From positions 6,144,283-6,208,282 of the forward strand of contig NC_037653.1 of NCBI RefSeq assembly GCF_003254395.2: a stretch of 64,000 bases of DNA, read 5' to 3'. Positions 11,203 through 23,461 of this stretch are shown piece after piece. The translations under genes were made by a program, and so were the position numbers. A model generated the notes under the pieces. That model saw only the letters and a program-made list of their open reading frames with translations, was not told the DNA's origin and did not search any database. This DNA is from Apis mellifera. Lineage: Eukaryota; Arthropoda; Insecta; Hymenoptera; Apidae. Each line of letters starts with the position of its first letter. Positions within the stretch are counted from its first letter, which is position 1.

Positions 11203-12779
11203 TTTTTTTTTATCTAAACATATTTTTTTTTTTAAATTTTGCCATTCGATTGCATATCACGTTACAATTATTCATGTGTGTATCGATTTGATTATAACGA
11301 AATGAGGATCGAATCGTTAGGGACGATAAAAATTAAACTATTGTCTATCCTGCAGGGAATTGCGCAACTTACTAAAATTTCATCAAACGAAACGCGAACT
11401 TCCAATCAAGGAACACATCCCACCAAATAAATTTCTTGCCCGAGTGTCAATCAATTTTCGTGAAACCGCAGACCGAAATGGAACGATATATTCCTTCGGT
11501 TCCCCAATATAATGCTCGATCCAAGCGAATATTTTAAATAAATCTCCTTTGAAATTTCAAACGGGCTGTATTAACACTGTAATCGTATTTATGTATCGTA
11601 AAAATTCGCAGACAAGTTAATCATTACGTATGTTGAATCAAGGGAGAGAGATTTATAAACAGGAAGATGAAATATACATCTTATTATTTAAATTACAATT
11701 GTCGCGATTTTTCGAGGAACAAGAAGAAGTTTTAAAATTTCAAATATTTCAAAACTTCTTTGAAATTTCATACAAACATATCCCTCGTAAATTTCGCAAA
11801 TAAATTAATTATTTTTGCGTGTCGAATCAACTCGAAATTTATTTCGAAACTAAAGACGATTGTTATGTAATGAAAAATTATCAAATTGAAATTATTTCTT
11901 GAGATAAGAAAAGTTTGGAATGTTTTAAATCTCTTTTGAAATTTTAAATAGCGATATTCCTAAATTTATGTATTCTAAAAATTCGCAAACGAGTTAATCA
12001 TTACATATATTAAATTATCAATTAAATAAAAATCTTTCCGTATCAATCTTATTATTCAAATTACAATTGTTTACGATTATTATAATAAGTACTCGATAAA
12101 AAATAATCGAAAAGGAAGAAGAAGTTTAGAATATCTTCCTTGTAAAATTGGCAAACAAATTAAAATCACGCGTCGAATTAATGTGAGATTTTGATCGAAA
12201 TCTTAGAAAGACGACAATCGTCTTATTATCACGAAAAATTGGTAACGCGACATTAATTTGGTGAAATGAAATAGAATAAAAAGAGAAAAAATTGATAGGG
12301 AAGAAGATGTGTTCGGAACACCCTGTAAATAGGAGAGCGTAATCCCTTTTCCCAGTTGCGAATATTAGCTTTCATCAGTCGCTATAACCGTTTGAAGTTG
12401 TAACAGATCCTAGAAGCGTCAGACGATTCTAGTTAGCAAACACAAAGCAGACATCGAACTGTGAGCAATCAAACGGGGAATACGAGAGACGCTTCGTTAA
12501 ACACTTTCCGGTTCGGATGGATTTAATGAACCTTAAAAATAATCTTCCTCTCGACGCAAACGTAGCGTGGATAAAGCGAATTAATAACCGTTTAATAATT
12601 TTTCGTACGTTCACTCTGAACCTGTTTCGTTCAATTTTCTTTCCCCTTCTGTTTTTTCCTTTTTCTTTCTTCCCATTTTTTTCGTTCAATTATTCCCCCC
12701 TTCTATGAAATTAAGACTCTTCTTAACCCTCTCTTTCTCTCTCTCTTTCTCTCTCTAAATTACTTTCCTAACCAATGAA
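11203..12779. other. AT-rich non-coding stretch, no gene seen
   Basis: Mostly AT-rich, with loosely repeated phrases (CAAATTAATTA, AAAATTCGCAAAC) at 11570-12190 that suggest an old degraded tandem array. A CACCCTGTAAAT motif occurs at about 12320, like those in the 6842-7848 element. A CT-rich block sits at 12720-12760. Confidence 0.5.
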
Positions 12780-14070
12780 TATATTATCATCCCATGTGAA
12801 AAAATATTTCTTTTCTAATCTTTGTTATTGTTATTATTATTCGTTTGAACGAGCAAAATTCGGTTCAAGGAATCAAGAAACTGTTCTCTCTCTGAATGAG
12901 TAATAACGAGTGATCACTTTCTCTATCATCGAACGAAAAAAGAAAATTATATATAATTTCACATTTTTTTTTTTTTTTTTAATAACGAGTGAAATATCAT
13001 CATATATCATCATACCGTGTAAAAAAATATCCCTTTTCTAATCATCGTTATTATTGTTATTATTATTCGTTCGAATAATAAGAAAATTATACAATAATTA
13101 TATAATAATTACACTTTTTTTGTTCTTATCGTCTGTGTAAAAAATATTTTAATCTTTTCTAATCATCGTTATTATTATTCATTTGAATATGAATATGAAT
13201 TATCGAATGAATATGAATTATAACGAGTGAATATATCGTCATCCCGTATAAAAAAATTTCTTCATCATCATTATTATTCTTATTATTCGATTATATATCG
13301 AATAATAAGAAAATTATATATATAATTGCACTATTTTTTTTTATAACGAGTGAATATATCATCATCTCGTGTAAAAAAATATTCTAATCTTTTCTAATAA
13401 TCGTTATTATTATTATTCGTTTGAATAATAAGAAAATTATATAATAATTATAATTTTATTTTAAAAATTATATAATAATTATATAATTACACTTTTTTTT
13501 TATAACGAACGAATATGTCATCCCGTGTAAAAAAATATTCTAATCTTTTTTAATCATCGTTATTATTATTCGTTTGAACAATAAGAAAATTATATATAAT
13601 TACACATTTTTTTTTTTTAATAACGAGTGAATAATATCATCATACCGTATAAAAAATATCTTTTCTAATCATCGTTATTATTTTTCATTATTATTTATTC
13701 AAATAATAAGAAAATTATATAATAATTGTAATTTTATTTTAAAAATTATATAATAATTATATAATAATTGCACTTTTTTTTCTTATCGTCTGTGTAAAAA
13801 ATTTTTTAATCTCTTCTAATCATCTTTATTATTATTCATTTGGATATGAATATGAATTATCAAATGAATATGAATTATAACGAATGAATCGTCATTCCGT
13901 ATAAAAAAAATATTCTAATCTTTTCTAATCATCATCGTTATTATTATTCGTTCGAATAATAAGAAAATTACATACAATTGCACATATTTTCTTTTTCTTA
14001 TAACAGGTGAATATAATCGAATCGTGTAAATCCCGCGTGATCGTTGTTATTGTTATTATTATTCGTTCGA
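12780..14070. repeat. AT-rich tandem array, ~110-150 bp unit, about nine copies
   Basis: The phrase CTAATCATCGTTATTATTATT recurs in variants at about 12815, 13038, 13159, 13394, 13548, 13665, 13816 and 13925. It is accompanied by TAACGAGTGAATAT, CCGTGTAAAAAA and AAGAAAATTATATAATAATT. Copies are degenerate and of unequal length. The array holds no gene. Confidence 0.85.
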
Positions 14071-15536
14071 ACGAGCAAGATTCGGTCCAAGGGATCTCCG
14101 AAACGGAATACGTTCGATACGCACGATCGATTCTCCGGAACCGCGACACAATCGCGGGCTAAATCGCGTTAAACTCCCTCCCTGAGTGGCGCAGGGAAAA
14201 GGGAGGGCCTTCCAAGGCCTTGTTTCGTTAGGCGGCCCCCGAATAATTACCCCCCTTTTGATCCGGCGAAATAAGCGAATTAACGACGGCTGTCGTTTGC
14301 CGAAAAACCAGCGATCCGGACGAGAATCACTTCGTTTCGTTCCGCTCCTGCTCTTCCGGAACTCGAGCTCGAGGTGAAAAAAAAGGAGGCCTCTTTCAAA
14401 CGCGATCGAACAACAAATATACGAAAGACTTTTCTTTTGGAAAACTGCGAAAAATTCGATCGGGTTGGGAAAAAGTTGAACGATCGAAGGAGAAATCGCA
14501 AAAGATGGAATTGGAAAGCGGGGAGATTTTGGAAGATTACGATTTTGATTTGATATTCGTAATTTGATGTGTAAAAGTGTCGACGAAAGTTGATGTGATG
14601 GTAACAACAACCTTCGAAACAAATTGAATCGGGAGCAGTTTGAACAATTGCCGCCTGATTGAATCTACTATGAAAATCTTCAACTTGTTAGAATTAGCAA
14701 ATGGGATTAGGGTAGATGGGAAAACGCGGCAAGCGCGGGGGCCACTCTCCCTCCTCCCAATTAACCGAGATTAATTTTCCACCACTTATTTAGTTTAACT
14801 TTACAGCATCTCTGCAACTGCAAGCAAGCAGGACGACCAAGCTTGGCAGAAATTTGCGCGAGGAAACTCGATCGAAATGAAAAATAAATTTAAATTATTA
14901 AAGGAATGTTAAACTTCGATTCGTCCCCCTTTACAAACAACGTTTATAAGCGGGGGAGAAAAAAATTTATACGAATATCTCCAATTTGTTGGATTTCGCA
15001 ACAACAACGATCTTCGCAACGCGCGATTAACGTAGAATTTTGCGAAACAATTCCAATTCCTTGAAGAGAAAGAGTAAGTAACGAGGGGAAAAGTTGGCAC
15101 GTTCGAATCCCCTCGATTTTCCTTTCCACCTCCCCCCTCCCTTCGTTTCGATTCGCTCGATTCGTGCAGCAAACTTTTTCCCTTTTATTCGACCAACTTC
15201 CGGTCGAACCATCTCCCACCGCGTGCAACTTTCCCTCCCTCCGATTTTAAGTGTCTACGAAAAGTCTCGATTAAAATTTTTTACTCGACTTGAAACGTTT
15301 CGTCGAACTCTATCTTTCCATCGATGTGATATATATTTATTTATTTATTTATTTATTTAGTTACGTACGATTCTATTATACCCTGCAAGTATCGAGCAGC
15401 AGTACACGAAAAGGGGGTACACGTAATATCACGATTTCTCGGTAACACAAGTATGGAAACCGAGTTACCTATAGCCCGACCTAGATCATCTTCTTGGAAT
15501 GTAACCTACTGGATCCACTGGTAATAGTTCGACCGA

Positions 15537-15556
15537 GCGTTCGTGAATGCGAACGC
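15537..15556. repeat. Short perfect inverted repeat
   Basis: GCGTTCG (15537-15543) and CGAACGC (15550-15556) flank a 6-nt spacer. Just upstream, at about 15448-15474, the overlapping pairs CTCGGT/ACCGAG and GGTAAC/GTTACC interleave. Seven-bp arms are common by chance, so this is only a marker. Confidence 0.3.
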
Positions 15557-16679
15557 CACGACAATCGAATTCAATGACACGTCGAATAACGATACATCCA
15601 GCTGGACCAAATTTCCAAGCGTATACGATGAACTCTTTCGATCATTGTCCTCTTAAATCCTCTTCTTTTTAAATTAAGGAATTATGGAATTATGGAATGA
15701 GGTATATGAGCAGATCGAATTTATCGAAGCTGCATTTTGTCAATTTCCAATTCTAATTCTAGGCAAGTTCGTTCGAGGCAAAGTTAAAAGTCGAAAAAGG
15801 GTAGGGTTTTAGACGATACTCGAACGAGAAAAATATCATTTAGAGGGCGAATATTCGTTGTGTATATAAGCATTCGCAAAATAGAGTGAATCTAAGTTGG
15901 TTAATTGATGTAGAAGAGAATTTATACAAAAAGAAATTCAAAGATTAAAATTGTCTTTACAAGTGGATCCAGTAAGTTAAATTAATTTGTACAATTTTCT
16001 TTTCCTTTACGATATTATAAATCATAGTTTAAAAGTCAATACGATTTTCCCATCGAAATTTAACGATTCCTTAATTTTTTTTAGATAGAATTTTAGAAGA
16101 TGTTTGGCAAAGTTTTTTCGGAATAAAAAAGCTCAATCAACTTGGATGAACTTTGCCAACAAGTTTTTCGTAAAATTAGTTGTAACGGATTATTTGTGAA
16201 ATAATATCTCAAGAATAAAAGATCGATGGGAGAAAAACTGGACAAAGTGAATATTTTTTTAAACGAGTTTGAAAATTAAAGTAACAGTCAAAGGGGAAGA
16301 TTTCGTTCCTCCTATATTACAACACATTTTCTTTTTTACCCCACACTAATTAAATGCAATATTAATTCCTTTTATACGAGATAATAAATTGCAACAAAAA
16401 GCAGTATTCTCTAAAAAATTAATTTTCTCCCATTATTCGAACCGCGTGTGTTTTCCATCCGAAATCATTCCTTGCGTTTTTTATTTGGCCCGTTTACAAA
16501 GCCAACAACGATAAAACAATCTTTCTCTTTCCTGTTAAAGTACGCGAAAATACACGACGATTCGAAACAATCCTAATCGTAAATTAATTTCCCATCGATC
16601 GAGTCACGCGGCGCCATTTGCAATTTCATCGATACGCACGTTTCATTCACGGATAATAATCTATCCACGTTTTACGTTT

Positions 16680-16706
16680 TATCGATAGTCGACGAGCATA
16701 GTCGAC
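16680..16706. promoter_or_regulatory. DRE-like TATCGATA plus direct repeat ATAGTCGAC
   Basis: TATCGATA at 16680-16687 matches the fly DREF-binding core promoter/insulator element. It overlaps ATAGTCGAC at 16685-16693, repeated at 16698-16706. No transcription start or neighbouring exon is seen, so function is inferred from motif identity alone. Confidence 0.3.
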
Positions 16707-16803
16707 GCAACGGTATGAATTTCTGAGCCCATAATTTTCCCGCCAAACGTAGAAATTTCCTAGCTTCCCACCTATACATACATGAGAAATCACGATGATG
16801 GAG

Positions 16804-16813
16804 GGCGCCACTT
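16804..16813 (-). promoter_or_regulatory. CTCF-like site
   Basis: GGCGCCACTT is a 9/10 match to the reverse complement of the fly CTCF core AGGTGGCGCC. It lies about 120 bp from the DRE-like motif. A single ten-base match has little specificity by itself. Confidence 0.25.
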
Positions 16814-17686
16814 GTGAACGCCAGTGTCCCGTTGTTAAATCGCGGGCGGGTTGAATAGAGGGTAGAATATTTAGTAGAGCTCATTATCGTTTCTACGCCA
16901 GCTAAACACGGGAATCGTTGAGATTACGAGAGATTGAAATTGATCAGCGTTTCCCTTCCCCCCCGCTTTATCGCGTGGAAGGGATACATCCCATGAATAA
17001 TCCAGAGGAGAGTACAGGATTGAAGAAGCGTAGGGAGTGTGTGGAAAAGAATTACGAAACTTTAAATATCTAAGAAGAATTTCGGGGAAGAAAATATCCT
17101 TCCCCCCGTCGATATCAATATTGATTATGATTTAACGACTGTTCTCGTTTTCTTTTTTAACCACGGTATCCACGGAAATCGATTACCTCTAATCCCGGGT
17201 GAAATTCAATCTTGAAGCTGTAGGAACGTGGGTCGAGTTTGGAAAGACCGCAAATGAAGTAGAAACTTCTTAACAAAATACGATCGCAATCAGGACGATA
17301 AACCGCCGTCGTGTTTCCGACCAAGCGGGTGTAACACGTCCCAAATACGAATCGTTGTCGAATTTGTTTATCGTCATCCGCTTTCGATTTTACGTATATT
17401 TTCGTGAAAAAGGGTAAAAAAAAAAAAAAGGGAGGGCAGGTAAAGATACAGTCACGATTAACTATCTGTATTTCGACGATGATATATATATATACTTTAT
17501 GTAACGCACAAATGAAGTCGCGTGAAAATTCCGCGTCCCACGTGATTTAAAATTTAAACCTATTAAACGAGAGCGGTATACGCGGTATATACGCGATCGT
17601 GCGTGCACAATTATCACATATCCCGTAAATTAGAGGTAATACTTCCTTCTCGTTTATTTACGTAATCACGTATTTCATTCACGTGC

Positions 17687-17732
<46 letters not shown>
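17687..17732. repeat. (TTA)n microsatellite
   Basis: About fifteen uninterrupted TTA/TAT units. The open frame that starts here encodes an isoleucine run and is not a gene. Confidence 0.97.
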
Positions 17733-17734
<2 letters not shown>

Positions 17735-18000
17735 CACGGATTACATATATTTTAATTATCCCGATATTTCATTTACGTAATATAACGCATCATATCGAAT
17801 TTCACTTCTCGCTTCCTCGGTCGGGGGAATCCTCCTCCTCCTCGATCGAGTGTAACGCTTTAAAGAAAAAAAAAAAAAAAGACAATCCTTCAATTTCGCC
17901 CAACCATTCGCGAATCTTTCTATTTATTCTTCCCTTTCGAGTGAAGGGAAAAAAAACTCGATCGCGGGAGAAAAATCGTGGAAACTTGAACGCGATCGTA
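17733..18000. other. Non-coding stretch
   Basis: Transition from AT-rich sequence into the CpG-rich island that starts at about 18000. It contains a 16-nt A run at about 17865-17880. No gene is seen. Confidence 0.5.
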
Positions 18001-18530
18001 ATGAGTGGGGAGCATCGGGGCATGCGGCACGCGGAGCGCGTGCACGTCGCCGATAAAAATCCTGTGAGTCGTCGCCGTCGCCGTCGTCGTCGTCGCCGTC
18101 GTCGTCGTCGTTGGAGGGTTAAAATCAAAAGGCATGCGCTGGCAATCGGAGCACAAAGTGTGCCATTGAGATTTGTAACGCCTGACGGCGCAGCCAGACA
18201 CGTCGAGGGCGCTGCTGCGCTAGCCTTTTTTCTCTCTCTCTCTCTCTCCTCCTCCCTCCTTCTCTCTCCAGTTTTCCACTTTTTCTTCACTCTTTCTCTC
18301 TCTCTCTGTCACTCGCAACCCTCGAACACCGGTAACGCGTACAATCCGGTACAGTGACTCCATAAATATGCATTCCATTTAATGAGAGCGGCGTTCCAGA
18401 GCGCGTGGAAACACGGTTTCGCAGGCGGGTGCAGTCACGTACGGCGCGGACACGCGCACAAAGACCATTGAATTCGCGCATCGTGGCGTGGGCCGCATTG
18501 TTGCCGCCACGAGTGTGTAACACACTCCCC
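18001..18530. promoter_or_regulatory. CpG-rich island, possible enhancer or promoter
   Basis: Strongly CpG-rich for this window. It contains a CGT/CGC triplet tract (18068-18111), two TC tracts (about 18228-18258 and 18286-18307), an AT-rich core with ATGCAT and CCATAAATATG (about 18360-18375) and a SOX-like CATTGTT at about 18497. Many overlapping frames are open because stops are depleted, so coding is not supported. The mixture of octamer, MEF2 and SOX-like words in a CpG-rich stretch is compatible with a regulatory module; this is inference. Confidence 0.3.
18068..18111. repeat. (CGT)n/(CGC) triplet tract
   Basis: A 44-bp run of GTC/GCC triplets. It gives an arginine run in one frame and threonine/alanine in others. 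Confidence 0.95.
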
Positions 18531-19039
18531 CCCCCTCCCCACCGTTTTCTCGAGTGCCATCGAGATTCTCTTGTGTCTAACTCGCGGCGGCAAGGCCAAA
18601 CCGCCATCGTCATTCAGCCTCTAGTGCCCTGTTACGAGGAAAACACACCCCGTGCTTCTGATATCTTCTCTCCCCTCCTCTCCCTGTCGCGATTCACAAC
18701 TTTCGCCGCGAATCTCTCTCGCGGTATCTCTGTCGCGCTTCTCTCTCTCTCTCTCTCTCTGCGTGTGTTTCTGAAATCTCGTTGAAGACATGCTGCGAGG
18801 GATGGGAATCGTCAGATTTCGTGATTTCACTCTGCCGAGTGAAAACACGGTCTTTGTAAAGCAGGATTTTTAGCTTTCGAATTCTTCGTAGGAATTTGCG
18901 AAGATTTGTAAAAAGATTCCTCGCAATTGGAGAAAATATACAAGTTTTATTCCCTTTCTTTCTTTCTTTGGAGCGAGAACGAGAAAGTCACATGGAGGAT
19001 CGATAAAAATATAGGAAAGGCTATTTATTTATGTATATA
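18531..19039. other. Non-coding flank of the mariner element
   Basis: Contains a TC tract (about 18740-18759), a C run at 18529-18540 and moderately AT-rich sequence up to the TA-rich target of the mariner insertion. No gene is seen. Confidence 0.5.
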
Positions 19040-20342
<1,303 letters not shown>

Positions 20343-23300
20343 TCGTAATATTCAACAAACGATTGGCTATCAAAATAATAAATCAGAATCGCGCGAAATG
20401 CGAGTTGCATCCTTTTCCAACTAACCAACATCGAACGTTTATTCGAATCGTGCATATCCCGTACATAAAACTAACGATAAAATAACAAAACCGCGTAACG
20501 TTTGAATTACAATTTTGTTGACACTCATTTCCTCGCGTATCGAAAGAGCGCACAATGAGACCCGATAATCCGACATAATTAACGGGTGAAGAATGCAAAG
20601 AGCTCCGGGTATATGTCCAATTAAAAACGATCCCACACTCGATATAATTAGTATGCCGATCAATGGAAACTTGCCACTTAATGCTCCCTGTACGCGCCTT
20701 CACGCGTTACTGGAACACGTGGAAAAGTGGGCATTGTACCGCTCCGTCAAGTTGAAATCCCTCGAGCGCCATTCACCAGACTTTCGATTGTCGATTCAAG
20801 GAACGGAAGAAGAGAATAATAAGGATTGGTTTTAATTACGAATTTCCACTTTACGGTACAATCGATTGTGGAGTGCCTGGGAGAAACTGTTAAAATTGAC
20901 ACAGTTTGGGGAGGGGGGATGTGCACGCCCCTCGAACCCGAGATCGCTTGTACGTTCAGTGGTTTATGGATGACGAATATAATAAAGATTATTCATTTTG
21001 CTTATCTCTATTGTTAAAAGTATTATTGTAATAAAAGTAAACGAATTTAAATACATTCTTTAACAGATCCTTTGTAGGATTACGAATATTAGATACGATA
21101 ATTTAATAGGCTTTCAAAATTATTAATAAACCGATAACGATAAAATTAATCGGTTTTCGGTTTTTCATCCAGATTCTAGTCTGAGACTTTTCCTCGAGAT
21201 TGCATCCGTTTATGAAGCAAAAAAAAAAAGAATCGCAAGGCAAGGTCGACTGTAAGAATTTTAATAGAAACTTGAGAGGAGAGGATGTTGCGAGTTTGCC
21301 GCGAAATATTCTTTCTTGGAGAGAGGGGAGGGGAAATATATTTTCTTTCGCGAAGAATTAAATTTTTCTCCTCCTCCCTTTTTTTTCAATCGATTTTTTT
21401 TCGTTGGAAATTGTTAAAGAGATCGAGATACTTTTTTCTAAAGAAGCGTGAAATTATTCTTACTTCCAACGCTAGACTTTAATCGATCCACGAATAATTC
21501 ACGGTTTTATTAATTGTCGAGGAGAGTTAGTCAAACGACGTCGAGTTGCGACCAAGGCTCGAAAAACGATTCAGCAAAAATTCATTCGAGGATCGCGAAG
21601 GCCGAAGGAAAGCGGGCTCTAGAGAGAGTTAAGCGTGACTCGAGTTTTTCAAAAGGCACTAGATCATTTGTCACTTGAATATCTATATAAAAATAACCTA
21701 GATGGTCGCGATCTATAAATCAACCGATTCAGCTACATCTTTTGGGGAAGCGGTTTCAAAGTCTCGTGACTCGCCACTCTTTTCTCTCTCTCTTTCTTTG
21801 ATGCATTAAATCTTGTTGCGATCACGCGCACACGTCGCCACACCTCCACCAACACCGTTATATATATATACATACATATATTCGAGAACTCGCTTTGCTT
21901 CTCTTAAATATTCAAAATTTCAAATTTTCAGGGATAAATTCGCGATAATATCCAAAAGCGAAGAAAAACTCGAGCTACGTGCGTAATTTTAGATTCCGCT
22001 CCAAAGAAAAAAAAAAGAAACTCCAATCTTCTCATAATTCGAGAACCTTTGATCGGCCTTCGATCGAGAAGGGCGCGTAAACACGCGCCTAAACGCCGTC
22101 GATTTCGAGAAGCCAAGGTTAAAGGGGATCGCATTATGCAAAACCGCGCGGATGAGCAGCGATTACCGCGGGAGATGGCGAAGTTTGCCCCTTGTTGATA
22201 GAGATCGAAACGAAGTTGGGTAGTTGCCGCGGATAAAACGCGTAATCAGTTTTCCTCTCCTTCTCTCCCTCCCTCTTCGCCATGTAAGATACACGTCGAC
22301 GCGTTAAAGGGCGGTCGCCCTCCCCTCCTCCTCTCCATCGAGGGCTAACTTTCTTCGCAAACTTCCCCCATTTTTACTTCCTCCTCGTCCACCTCCTTCC
22401 CTCCTTCTTGTTCCAATCACCACCACAGGGTGTCGATATTATTGGCATCGAGCACAATAATTACAGGATGAGTTGCGGGTTTAGAGAGGGGGGTGGTGTG
22501 ATCGATCGACGATCCTCCCGCCCGTTCGAATTATTTCGAAGGAAAATCGAGCCTCGGCCAATTTCAACTTTTAACAAACTACCGAGCCGGTCACGTCTCT
22601 CAAAGTGAGAAGGAGAGGGTAAGAGAAATAGAGAGAGAGAGAGAGAGAGCGGTTCAACGAACGGAAGGAAGTTGCTCGGCAACGACTCGAGGACTCGCCG
22701 CCGATTAAATGAAATTTTAAGTCCGCAATTCCTTCTAAACTACCCTCTCTCGTTTGCAAAGGTTTTTAAACGTTTGTTTCCGTGTTCGATGTTTGCGGGG
22801 GGGAAGAGAAAGGAAGGGATATTCGAGCGTTTGACCAACGGATTAGGAAAGGGAGAGGGAGAGGGAGGGGTGGATGGATGCGTTCCATCTCTTTATCTTT
22901 CGATCGCGATAAATTTACGAGCTTCCGTGTTTTATTAATTCAACCGACCCTTCCCGCTTTTTTTCTTCGGTTGCTTTAATCAAATTACGTTCCTTTCTTT
23001 CTTTCTTTCTTTATTTCGTCTCTTTTTTAATTAACGCTGTACGCCGTTTTTACCAAAGTTACGACATACGTAACGAAAAGCGTGTTGCTGCGAATTAAAC
23101 GGTGAAACGCGGGACACGCGAGGCGTATTTATTTTATTTATACGCGCATATATTATTAACTTTTATATGTTTAACCCGATCAAAGGATAAACTTTCGATT
23201 AACGAAATTAACGCGCGTGAATCGTACGCGAGAAAAAAAGAGAAGAGGAAAGTGTAATTCTCGTTCCATTTCCCCGACGAATCGCGTACAAACGAATTTC

Positions 23301-23440
23301 GTGTATCGTTAAAAGTGACAATTATTTTGTTTTGTCCAAAGTAAGTCAGATTTAAAAAAGAAACTACGCCACTAATAAGCGCGGCGTTTACGAGTTTCGT
23401 TTTACTTCAATTCGGTATTTTCCCTCGTTCGAGAGAGAAT
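20343..23440. other. Non-coding stretch, no gene seen
   Basis: Mixed composition with CpG-rich segments (20540-20780, 21520-21620, 22030-22340) and GA/CT tracts (for example 22630-22650). Short frames lack domains and overlap on both strands. Nothing resembling a tRNA, snRNA or transposase was found. Confidence 0.5.
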
Positions 23441-23444
23441 TTCC

Positions 23445-23461
23445 ACCTGTTTAACAGGTAG
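23445..23461. promoter_or_regulatory. Palindrome with E-box and TAGteam heptamer
   Basis: ACCTGTT-T-AACAGGT (23445-23459) is a perfect 7-bp-arm palindrome. It includes CACCTG at 23444-23449 and CAGGTAG at 23455-23461, the canonical heptamer bound by the early-embryo activator Zelda in flies. It could be a regulatory site; the match is short. Confidence 0.3.

Larger units (their letters stand above)
14071..17686. other. Non-coding stretch with GC-rich segments
   Basis: GC-rich at about 14090-14370 (with AAGGCCTT at 14213-14220) and moderately so at 15370-15600; otherwise AT-rich. A 187-codon open frame on the minus strand (14059-14622) has no recognisable domain, and the segment carries other frames too. 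A (TTTA)n tract lies at about 15332-15359. Two short inverted repeats near 15450 and 15537-15556 are described separately. No gene is supported. Confidence 0.5.

Noticed and set aside
14185..14195. tRNA A-box-like TGGCGCAGGG
   Set aside because: No B-box at a suitable distance and no cloverleaf can be drawn.
14059..14622. 187-codon minus-strand open frame
   Set aside because: No ATG at its start, no recognisable domain, and other frames are open over the same GC-richer segment.
15099..15112. tRNA B-box-like GTTCGAATCCCC
   Set aside because: The flanks do not pair as a T-stem or acceptor stem, and there is no A-box upstream.
17683..18357. 224-codon open frame
   Set aside because: It begins in a TTA microsatellite and runs through an A run, a CGT tract and TC tracts. 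No domain is present and the opposite strand is open as well.
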